The notes beneath the pieces were generated by a model. The model did not search any database. It had not been told where the DNA came from and saw nothing but the letters and a program-made list of their open reading frames with translations. From Candidatus Babeliales bacterium (GTDB lineage: Bacteria; Babelota; Babeliae; Babelales; JANWKD01): a stretch of DNA of 5,130 bases. The DNA is taken from NCBI GenBank assembly GCA_025451595.1, contig JANWKD010000020.1, positions 1-5,130 on the forward strand, in the 5' to 3' direction. Positions 1 to 5,130 of the stretch are shown one piece after another (the stretch's first letter is position 1; the number at the start of each line of letters is the position of its first letter). The position numbers and the translations under genes are program-made.

Positions 1-447
1 TTAGGAAAGCTTTGTTTCACGTTCTGTAGCAATGGCCACTTCTCCTATACCTTTAATTCCTTTCAGTTCCTTGAGTACCGTCACCAACATATTGGCAGTG
101 CATGCAGGACCCCGATCAACGCGTACCCAAACCCTTTTTTTGCCCGATTGGTCAGACGGCATTTGCTCTTGGATAACTTTTTGGAGCATATCCAACGGAA
201 CGCATTGGCTATTTACATAAATTTTTTCCTGCTTATCAATAGAAACCACCAGATCCTGTTGCCCGCCTTGGACTGATACTTCATTCAGGTTACCTTTTGG
301 AAGATCAACTTTAATTGAATTTTGAATCATGGGTGTTGTTACCATAAAAATGATAAGGAGCGTAAGCGCGGTATCAATCAGCGGAGTCAGCGTTATTTCT
401 GGCTGCGCAATAGTTCGTTTTTTTCTCAATTTTTTTAAACGAGCCAT
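1..447 (-). CDS. tolR: TolR/ExbD-family proton-channel subunit
   Basis: This 148-aa protein has the length and layout of ExbD/TolR, the subunit that works with TolQ/ExbB to turn the inner-membrane proton gradient into force on TolA or TonB. Residues 1-19 are a very basic cytoplasmic tail. Residues about 20-42 form the single transmembrane helix, which carries the motif TPLIDTALTLLIIFMV with the family's proton-carrying aspartate at D25. The helix is followed by IKVDLPKG (45-52), typical of the family, and by a periplasmic domain to residue 148. The ATG at 447 is preceded by AAGGAG, which overlaps the tolQ stop codon, so the two genes are probably translationally linked. The stop codon is complete at the left edge. 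Sequence alone does not separate TolR from ExbD. I prefer TolR weakly because the partner is TolQ-sized, but tolA, tolB, pal or tonB are not in view. Confidence 0.9.
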   Translation of the reverse strand: MARLKKLRKKRTIAQPEITLTPLIDTALTLLIIFMVTTPMIQNSIKVDLPKGNLNEVSVQGGQQDLVVSIDKQEKIYVNSQCVPLDMLQKVIQEQMPSDQSGKKRVWVRVDRGPACTANMLVTVLKELKGIKGIGEVAIATERETKLS

Positions 448-457
448 ACCTTACTCC

Positions 458-1144
458 TTATTGAGTAAAAAAAGTTTGAATAATCCATAAAAAATTTTCT
501 GCAAACGTTATTAATTGCCGTTCAATCTGACGCAATTTTGACATAATAATATGATACAAGATAAGGGCAGGGATAGCTGCAATAAGCCCCGCTAACGTAG
601 TAATAAGAGCTTCCGCAATACCAGGAGCTACGGTCGCAATATCAGCTGACTGCTTGATGCTAATACGCATAAACGAATGAACTAACCCCCAGATCGTGCC
701 AAAAAGCCCTAATAGTGGTGCAATAGAGGCGGAAACAAAAAGCACTTGCAAATAGGATTCTTGCACCTGCATAATCTCATCAATAGATTGTTCCAGTTGC
801 TGCTCTATATATTCGATTTCTTTCTCAGATAGTGCTATCCGGTCAGGATGTCGCTCTAATAAGGACTTTACCGTCGTTAAGTTCTTTTTGAGCACCATAC
901 CAGGAACGGTGCCCGAAAGCGCTATACACGCGCTTTTTAAGTCATCGAAGGTTTTAATCTCACGTAATAAGGCTCGTCCCTCTTGCAATTGCCGCTCGAT
1001 AACTCGTATCACTAAGAGCTTATAAAAGAAGATGGTAAGGCAGACCAATAACATCCCCGTCAGTGCAATAAGAATAAACCACGTCATCAGATCTGAAGCT
1101 AAAATAAGCTGTAAAAAATAGTTACTTTCTGTTCCTAAAGCCAT
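458..1144 (-). CDS. tolQ: TolQ/ExbB/MotA-family proton-channel protein
   Basis: This 228-aa inner-membrane protein is the multi-spanning partner of the TolR/ExbD protein downstream, and together they form the proton-driven motor of the Tol-Pal or TonB system. Membrane segments lie at about residues 19-41, 134-156 and 169-198, with a helical cytoplasmic domain between the first two. The family signature is intact: APLLGLFGTIWGLVHSF at 142-158, including T150, and APGIAEALITTLAGL at 173-187, including E178 and T183, followed by AAIPALILYH. The ATG at 1144 was chosen because AAGGA lies about 8 nt upstream. A TTG at 1177 in the same frame would add 11 basic residues but has no visible ribosome binding site. 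The stop codon is 10 nt from the tolR start, so this is a two-gene operon. Length fits TolQ (about 230 aa), but ExbB is possible. Confidence 0.92.
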   Translation of the reverse strand: MALGTESNYFLQLILASDLMTWFILIALTGMLLVCLTIFFYKLLVIRVIERQLQEGRALLREIKTFDDLKSACIALSGTVPGMVLKKNLTTVKSLLERHPDRIALSEKEIEYIEQQLEQSIDEIMQVQESYLQVLFVSASIAPLLGLFGTIWGLVHSFMRISIKQSADIATVAPGIAEALITTLAGLIAAIPALILYHIIMSKLRQIERQLITFAENFLWIIQTFFTQ

Positions 1145-1208
1145 AGGCCTTTTCCTTTTTAAATAAATTGGTAACAATGTAAACCTAAAAAATAGGATTG
1201 CAACCAGT

Positions 1209-1238
1209 AGTGTAGCAAAAAATATGGATTTTACGTAA
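1209..1238 (-). promoter_or_regulatory. Candidate promoter for tolQR
   Basis: On the minus strand an extended -10 element, TGCTACACT, has its hexamer at 1214-1209. A weak -35-like TTACGT lies at 1238-1233, 18 nt away. Transcription would begin near 1202, leaving a leader of about 58 nt before the tolQ ATG. The -35 match is poor, so the call rests mainly on the -10 and the position upstream of the operon. The -35 overlaps the palindrome TTACGTAA (1231-1238), which could instead be part of an operator. Confidence 0.3.
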
Positions 1239-1360
1239 TAGTTTTAGACATTAATTATTCTACGTATGCGTAATAACGCTACTTTGCACACCCATTACCA
1301 GGCTAACGTGCTTCGCTTTTACCCTCAAAACAATTCAATATGAAACTATTTTTAAAAAAA

Positions 1361-1388
1361 TTGACATTTTATTAAATACCTGTAATAT
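1361..1388 (+). promoter_or_regulatory. Sigma-70 promoter of the Josephin-like gene
   Basis: A perfect -35 hexamer, TTGACA, is at 1361-1366. TAATAT follows at 1383-1388 after a 16-nt spacer; reading AATATT one base later gives a 17-nt spacer with an upstream TG. An A/T-rich stretch precedes the -35. Transcription would begin at about 1395, leaving a leader of about 30 nt. That leaves almost no leader before the ATG at 1400 and so supports the ATG at 1427 as the true start. Confidence 0.7.
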
Positions 1389-1414
1389 TACAAATAGAAA
1401 TGAATGTTAAAACT

Positions 1415-1421
1415 GAGGAGG
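1415..1421 (+). promoter_or_regulatory. Ribosome binding site fixing the start at 1427
   Basis: GAGGAGG, a near-consensus Shine-Dalgarno sequence, lies 5 nt before the ATG at 1427. The in-frame ATG at 1400 has no such site and would bury the signal peptide behind nine extra, partly acidic residues. Confidence 0.85.
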
Positions 1422-1426
1422 TTATA

Positions 1427-2779
1427 ATGAACGTTATAAAAAAATTCTTACCTGTTTTATTACTTATTCCGGTATTTACCAATGCTGGTCCTCACTCTGA
1501 ATGGTATAACAACCCTTCTGAGGAACGTCCGTCTATTACCTGGCCAACTCTGAACATTGAGGCGATGAAAGAGTTCTTTGCAAAGCCTGAAGTTATGGGC
1601 ATAGGCGCATGCGCACTTGGTATTGCAGTGCTCTATGGAATGTATAAATATTTAAAAAAACCAGCTAGTTCTCATAAAAATTATTCGCTAAATCCCGATA
1701 TCAAGCGTATTACTCGGTTCATTCCAGTTAAACCTGCTTCCATACTTTCATCGCAGCCCAATAATACTAAGCAACCACATAATACCGTAACCAAAGAATC
1801 ATCCCAGCTACTATGGGATAGGCAGATAAACGATATTGGTATTTATCAATACACCGTCTTGCAGCAACAAGAACCCGCAACGTGCGCAATGCATGCACTC
1901 AAAAATTGCTTGGCTGCCATATTTAGTGATAATAATCTTTTGCTAAGTCAGGAGAACCTTAATCGATTCATTAAAACATGGAAAAACATTACTATATTAT
2001 TTAGAAAACAAGCCGCATTGAAACAAGAAGTTGAAAAAAATCTCAATCAGAAACTGCAAAAAAATCTCCTTTCAGATGAGATGTACCGTTACTATCAAGA
2101 CTGTATTAGAGGCATTGCAAACGCTATTTCCTCACAAGCAGTCGATGCGCTTTTAATTGGAAATGAAAGAGAATATATTGAATCAAATGGTGGCATTGAA
2201 ACACGAATGCGTTTAGCAATTAACCAAAATACGCCATCAAGAACATTAAGAACTGAGCTAAACTTAACTATTGATGAAACAAAAAAATGGTTACAAGACA
2301 AACTTGAAGAATTTATGAATTTACCAGACCAAGAAGCGGGGCCTGACTTTCATTTTACAAAAGATAGTATAGATCAGTTTTTTAAAAAAAATATTCCTGC
2401 AGTCGACCAGACGGGAGAATGGTTAGAAGTTGATGAAATGAATACAATCATTGGTACTATTGATAGCGATTTTAATGGATTTAAAAATCTGGTAACTATT
2501 TTCAACCAGGGAGAGACCCCTGACTTATATGAAACCGCAACGAACTTTAAGAAACAGTGGAAGAACAATGAAGATTGTCAGCATATTTTTCTTTACAATA
2601 CCGCGAATGCAAACGATTATGCGGCCAATCCTGGTCAATCTGCTCCTCGTGGTCACTGGTATACAATCATTGCTTCAAAGCAAGAGAAAAATATTAATTC
2701 AATATTTATTTTAGATTCATTGAACAGGGATAGAAAGAACTCCGAGGGTGTTCAGGAAATTATTAATTTTTTGAAATAA
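1427..2779 (+). CDS. Exported Josephin-like cysteine protease (putative deubiquitinase)
   Basis: This 450-aa protein begins with a Sec signal peptide (residues 1-20, likely cleavage after TNA). A second hydrophobic segment at about 56-73 (VMGIGACALGIAVLYGMY) is followed by basic KYLKK. The catalytic part starts near residue 137. QEPATCAMHALKN (148-160) matches the Josephin active-site box, which in human ataxin-3 is QEGSLCAQHCLNN: the oxyanion Gln (Q148), nucleophile C153, then His and Asn keep the same spacing. GHWYTI (409-414) supplies the catalytic histidine H410, compared with EHWFTV in ataxin-3, and ILDSLN (428-433) supplies the third residue, D430, where ataxin-3 has Asn134. GEWLEVDEMNTII and LVTIFNQ (about 330-360) resemble the intervening core. 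The Cys-His distance is about 257 residues against about 105 in ataxin-3, so a helical insert of roughly 150 residues lies near 175-325. Known Josephins remove ubiquitin; the ubiquitin activity here is inferred. Peptidase C39 or another papain-fold family is the alternative. Confidence 0.75.
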   Translation: MNVIKKFLPVLLLIPVFTNAGPHSEWYNNPSEERPSITWPTLNIEAMKEFFAKPEVMGIGACALGIAVLYGMYKYLKKPASSHKNYSLNPDIKRITRFIPVKPASILSSQPNNTKQPHNTVTKESSQLLWDRQINDIGIYQYTVLQQQEPATCAMHALKNCLAAIFSDNNLLLSQENLNRFIKTWKNITILFRKQAALKQEVEKNLNQKLQKNLLSDEMYRYYQDCIRGIANAISSQAVDALLIGNEREYIESNGGIETRMRLAINQNTPSRTLRTELNLTIDETKKWLQDKLEEFMNLPDQEAGPDFHFTKDSIDQFFKKNIPAVDQTGEWLEVDEMNTIIGTIDSDFNGFKNLVTIFNQGETPDLYETATNFKKQWKNNEDCQHIFLYNTANANDYAANPGQSAPRGHWYTIIASKQEKNINSIFILDSLNRDRKNSEGVQEIINFLK

Positions 2780-2796
2780 ACTATTGTCAAATTATT

Positions 2797-2868
2797 GCCG
2801 CTCATTAATAACGCTGAACTATTAAGCTTGCATTGCCAAAGATAGTTTCGGTATGTTAATGAAGCGGC
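2797..2868. repeat. Imperfect inverted repeat, potential structured RNA leader
   Basis: GCCGCTCATTAA (2797-2808) is complementary to TTAATGAAGCGGC (2856-2868) with one bulged A, giving a 12-bp stem. Inside the loop AACTAT (2817-2822) can pair with ATAGTT (2842-2847), giving a nested hairpin. There is no T-run after the right arm, so it is not a standard intrinsic terminator. It ends 59 nt before the next start codon and could be an mRNA structure or a protein-binding site. The 2780-2927 gap shows only weak promoter matches, such as TTGTCA at 2784, so the downstream gene may be partly read through from the gene before it. Confidence 0.4.
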
Positions 2869-2927
2869 ATTTAATGTATGGTAGATTAACGCAAAAAGTT
2901 AGTTTTACCTTGATAGGGAAAATGTAT

Positions 2928-4238
2928 ATGAAGAACATTGTATTAATAATTTCACTTGGCTTATTTTTACCATCGAATGGTGCACATAACCAATCATGGG
3001 CAAGCGCATTGACTGAATTTACTCAATCAATGCAAACTTTGAAACAAGCGTTAATCAAAGAACTGCAAGATTCTCCCCGCTTTATTCAAGCCCGTATTCA
3101 AGCAGATCTTGCGTCACTTGATTCCAGTGACATTAACGAATTGAATACCATTTTAAGCGACATTGAATTATACAAAAAATCTGGGGGAACCAAAGACTAC
3201 TCTGATGTTAAAACCGCCTTAGAAAAAAAATTGGAACTGACCGAGTTGTTGCAAATAATTAAAACACAAGTTACAAACCTTGATAATATGCATGATGAAC
3301 AACAGCTGCAGCAAGTGCTTGCCTACATTCAAGGATATGAACAAGAAGGTGGTACCACTGATTTTTCAGTCGCAAAAAAACAGATCAATGATCGGCTTAC
3401 TATGCTTCAATTGCAAGATTCGATTGAGGTGCAAGAAAAAAATTTTGATACCATTACCAGTATAGCCGTGTTGCAAAAACTACAAGAAACTATTAATCGA
3501 TACGTGCAGCTTGGTGGCTCCAAAGATTTTTCAGCGTTATTGAAGAAAATCGAAGAAAAAATTACGCAACCAGAAAAAGTAGAAAAAGCTTTACAGCAAG
3601 CACAAGAGGCTGCACATGATTATGCCACGACGGCGCAAGAAGTAAATAGTTCATTACCAGCGACACTTGGCACATCAAGTGCACAATATGTAGATATTTT
3701 AGATAAATTTTCATCAAATAATGATGTGCAATTATTACCGAAAGCGCAACTCGCATTCAATACTCTGTCGGTACTCGCAACCCAACAATTATCGATTGAT
3801 CAAAAAGCTACGGTTAAAAATGAATTTATTCCCATGATAATAGCAGCCAATCAGCAAAATATTGCAACTTTAGTGGCCATAGATCAACATTTACAACAGC
3901 TGAAAAAAGAAGCTGAGCATACAGCAAATTCCTATGCAGTTACTAACCCTTTTATGTATAAAGATAATCCCTATCGCCTATTGGGGATCACCAGACAATC
4001 AATTAGTTCAATTGATGATATTGATGAAGCGTTTGCCTCAAAAACAAGTACGCTTTCGTCAGCTACCGCACCATACAAAAAATTGGCTGAAGCCAAAAAC
4101 TATATTACCACCATATATGAGTTAGAGCAGAAAGCAGCACAAGCCAGCAAAGATCTTGCAAATGCTCAAAATGAGATTAAAGAATATAAGGACCAAATCA
4201 ATAAACTTACCGATCAGGTAGCACAAATTAAGATCTAA
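2928..4238 (+). CDS. Exported repeat/coiled-coil protein with degenerate J-like domain
   Basis: I do not recognise a named family for this 436-aa protein. The ATG at 2928 is preferred because AGGG (2915-2918) lies 9 nt upstream and the product then opens with a signal peptide, MKNIVLIISLGLFLPSNGA (1-19). In-frame ATGs at 2853 and 2922 are less well placed. Residues 48-212 are three gapless 55-residue repeats, each ending in a GG(T/S)xD(Y/F)S turn (glycines at 86, 141 and 196) and a Lys-rich helix. Residues about 213-345 are Gln/Ala-rich and helical. Residues 347-397 start with NPYRLLGI and read like helices I-III of a J domain (helix III-like YKKLAEAKNYI), but the HPD tripeptide needed to activate Hsp70 is absent. 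The last 35 or so residues form a heptad-like coiled coil. It is probably a periplasmic, surface or secreted structural or binding protein. A terminator follows. Confidence 0.85.
   Translation: MKNIVLIISLGLFLPSNGAHNQSWASALTEFTQSMQTLKQALIKELQDSPRFIQARIQADLASLDSSDINELNTILSDIELYKKSGGTKDYSDVKTALEKKLELTELLQIIKTQVTNLDNMHDEQQLQQVLAYIQGYEQEGGTTDFSVAKKQINDRLTMLQLQDSIEVQEKNFDTITSIAVLQKLQETINRYVQLGGSKDFSALLKKIEEKITQPEKVEKALQQAQEAAHDYATTAQEVNSSLPATLGTSSAQYVDILDKFSSNNDVQLLPKAQLAFNTLSVLATQQLSIDQKATVKNEFIPMIIAANQQNIATLVAIDQHLQQLKKEAEHTANSYAVTNPFMYKDNPYRLLGITRQSISSIDDIDEAFASKTSTLSSATAPYKKLAEAKNYITTIYELEQKAAQASKDLANAQNEIKEYKDQINKLTDQVAQIKI
3069..3563 (+). repeat. Three tandem 165-bp (55-aa) coding repeats
   Basis: Units at 3069-3233, 3234-3398 and 3399-3563 align without gaps at protein level. 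The GG(T/S)xD(Y/F)S motif falls at position 39 of every unit, with its first Gly codon at 3183, 3348 and 3513. Each unit reads helix, LD or FD, helix, Tyr-rich end, GG turn, then a Lys-rich helix ending in KL, RL or KI. DNA identity between units is low, so they are old duplications kept by selection on the fold rather than recent slippage. Confidence 0.85.
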
Positions 4239-4257
4239 CGATTCTTTTCAATTTTTT

Positions 4258-4293
4258 AAAGGGTACCGATACAATGCGGCAGGGACCCCTTTT
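4258..4293 (+). terminator. Probable intrinsic terminator
   Basis: GGGTACC (4261-4267) can pair with GGGACCC (4282-4288), giving six pairs around one A-G mismatch and a loop of about 14 nt. AAA before the left arm and TTTT (4290-4293) after the right arm follow, with a further T-rich stretch. It begins about 20 nt after the stop codon at 4238. The A-tract on one side and T-tract on the other would let it work in both directions, although no minus-strand gene ends here. Confidence 0.55.
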
Positions 4294-4379
4294 CATTATT
4301 TTACCATAACTGAATCAAAAATTCTTTTTGTACCAAACCTGATTTTTGCATGTTCGGAAATTTTATTACAAATATCTAT

Positions 4380-4411
4380 TTGCCTGGGGGGGGGGGGGGT
4401 TATGGTATACT
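4380..4411 (+). promoter_or_regulatory. Promoter with poly-G spacer
   Basis: An extended -10, TGGTATACT (hexamer at 4406-4411), is strong. The best -35-like hexamer, TTGCCT (4380-4385), is directly before the G-run, giving a 20-nt spacer that is 3 nt longer than optimal. Transcription would start near 4418, about 34 nt before the ATG at 4452. Changes in the length of the G-run would change the spacer. The extended -10 may give some basal expression without a -35. Confidence 0.6.
4386..4399. repeat. Homopolymer of 14 G
   Basis: There are fourteen consecutive G residues in an otherwise AT-rich intergenic region, between terminator and start codon and inside the spacer of the downstream promoter. 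Runs of this length slip readily during replication. The exact count may also be wrong or mixed in the assembly, since long G-runs are hard to sequence. Confidence 0.95.
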
Positions 4412-4451
4412 AATAATAAAGAAAAACCCCAATTAACACCAAGGAAATTCA

Positions 4452-5130
4452 ATGATAAACCTGAAAAATTTAAAAAAACAGTGGCTTTTGCTTATTGCGG
4501 CAGCCTTTATATTACCTATTAAAGCGGCTCTTGCGCCATTAGGGCAAAAAGCAGTCGGCGCTGGGTTCCAGTCCCTATCTCCAGCCGCATTACGTGCACT
4601 ACGCGCGCCTAAAACTGCCCCAACAATATCACCTACTATGTATCCTAGCACTGTAGGGACCCCACAAGCACGCTATGATTATTGGAAACAATATGGCAAA
4701 GGCTATGGGCAAGGGTACGGTCAATGGACGCCACCAGCAGGCAGACGGTTTGATTACAAAAAAATCGCAGCAGGAGCTGGGCTTCTTGGATTAGGAGGAT
4801 TATGGAAAACAGCTGAAGAAAGGAGACAAGAAGAACTAAACAAAATTTTAAAGAACTTAAAGGAAAACATAGAAAGTTACCCTTACGAAGACATAAAGCG
4901 ATTAATTTATGAAAATCAAGATTTGCTTAATTCAGATGAGTTTTTTGAAATTCTACTACAAAATCCCACGCTGTTAGGAGATTTAATTACTTCCTATCCA
5001 GATTTTAACTCTCACTTTGTGCAGTTCATTAAAAGACCTGTAGAAATGAAAAAATTATTGGACATGAGTTTAAAACAAACAGGTTTCGATGCAACAGATG
5101 CACATATCATATTAATAGAAGCAGCTCAAA
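4452..5130 (+). CDS. Exported protein of unknown function, 3' end outside window
   Basis: The frame is open from the ATG at 4452 to the window edge (226 codons, no stop), so the gene is partial here. AAGGA (4441-4445) lies 6 nt before the start. Residues 1-28 are a clear signal peptide with basic start LKNLKK, hydrophobic core WLLLIAAAFILPI and cleavage site ALA before Pro29. Residues 29-73 are Ala/Pro-rich. Residues 75-92 are a Tyr/Gly/Gln-rich run with GYGQGYGQW. A short Gly-rich hydrophobic stretch, IAAGAGLLGLGGLW (105-118), is followed by charged EERRQEE. From about 122 on the protein is helical and acidic/Leu-rich, perhaps the start of helical repeats. I see no family signature. The SP, linker and glycine-rich hydrophobic segment resemble the layout of the Josephin-like protein at 1427. 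Expression may be phase-variable through the upstream G-run. Confidence 0.85.
   Translation, partial: MINLKNLKKQWLLLIAAAFILPIKAALAPLGQKAVGAGFQSLSPAALRALRAPKTAPTISPTMYPSTVGTPQARYDYWKQYGKGYGQGYGQWTPPAGRRFDYKKIAAGAGLLGLGGLWKTAEERRQEELNKILKNLKENIESYPYEDIKRLIYENQDLLNSDEFFEILLQNPTLLGDLITSYPDFNSHFVQFIKRPVEMKKLLDMSLKQTGFDATDAHIILIEAAQ

Noticed and set aside
32..220. Plus-strand open frame of 62 codons
   Set aside because: It lies opposite tolR, whose family signature is clear, and has no ribosome binding site or recognisable product.
1145..1177. TTG start giving an 11-residue N-terminal extension of TolQ
   Set aside because: No Shine-Dalgarno sequence precedes it, and the added stretch itself encodes the AAGGA site used by the ATG at 1144.
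1400..1426. Upstream ATG for the Josephin-like gene
   Set aside because: It sits about 5 nt from the predicted transcription start and has no ribosome binding site; the ATG at 1427 has GAGGAGG and begins a proper signal peptide.
1145..1426. tRNA, small RNA or CRISPR in the largest intergenic region
   Set aside because: No cloverleaf, no regularly spaced repeats and no terminator-like hairpin could be found.
1850..2779. Protease as a C39 bacteriocin-processing peptidase or a ULP1/C48 enzyme
   Set aside because: C39 usually has a DCG-type Cys box and an HF/HW-V-V...DP layout, and no ABC transporter is nearby. C48 has the order His-Asp-Cys, opposite to what is seen here.
2797..2868. Inverted repeat as an intrinsic terminator
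   Set aside because: No T-run follows the right arm and the loop is long (47 nt).
2853..2927. Upstream ATGs for the repeat protein
   Set aside because: They would put 25 mostly polar or basic residues before the signal peptide, and the first overlaps the inverted repeat. AGGG is better spaced for 2928.
3562..3756. Minus-strand open frame of 64 codons rich in hydrophobic residues
   Set aside because: It is opposite the helical part of the repeat protein. The hydrophobic composition is the expected antisense of Gln/Glu/Lys/Asn-rich coding sequence.
4433..4651. Minus-strand open frame of 72 codons
   Set aside because: It is antisense to the signal peptide and N-terminal region of the exported protein at 4452, which has a promoter, a ribosome binding site and a long open frame.

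Overview
The window looks like a piece of an AT-rich, Gram-negative (double-membrane) bacterial genome. A TolQ/TolR (ExbB/ExbD) proton-channel pair lies beside three genes whose products all begin with Sec-type signal peptides. One of these products carries a sequence signature of a eukaryotic-type deubiquitinase (Josephin). AT-rich DNA, many exported proteins of unknown function and a ubiquitin-directed protease point to an intracellular or protist-associated bacterium. Candidatus Dependentiae (TM6) is my best guess, but nothing here proves it.

Layout. Positions 1-1144, minus strand: tolQ then tolR, a tight two-gene operon reading out of the left edge. Positions 1145-1426: divergent intergenic region with a weak minus-strand promoter candidate and a strong plus-strand promoter (TTGACA at 1361). 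Positions 1427-2779, plus strand: exported or membrane-tethered Josephin-like cysteine protease of 450 aa. Positions 2780-2927: short intergenic region containing a long imperfect inverted repeat. Positions 2928-4238, plus strand: exported 436-aa protein with three gapless 55-residue repeats, a degenerate J-domain-like segment lacking HPD, and a C-terminal coiled coil. Positions 4239-4451: probable intrinsic terminator, then a 14-G homopolymer lying between the -35-like and extended -10 elements of the next promoter. Positions 4452-5130, plus strand: 5' part of an unrecognised exported protein, cut by the window edge.

How they fit together. TolQR forms the inner-membrane proton-driven motor of the Tol-Pal or TonB type, and its partners (TolA/TonB, TolB, Pal) would lie off the left edge. 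The three plus-strand genes look like accessory, host-facing or envelope proteins rather than an enzyme pathway. They share export signals, and at least the first and last have their own promoters. The two most interesting points are the Josephin-like active site (Q148, C153, H410, D430) and the poly-G tract placed where changes in its length would alter promoter spacing, as in known phase-variable promoters.
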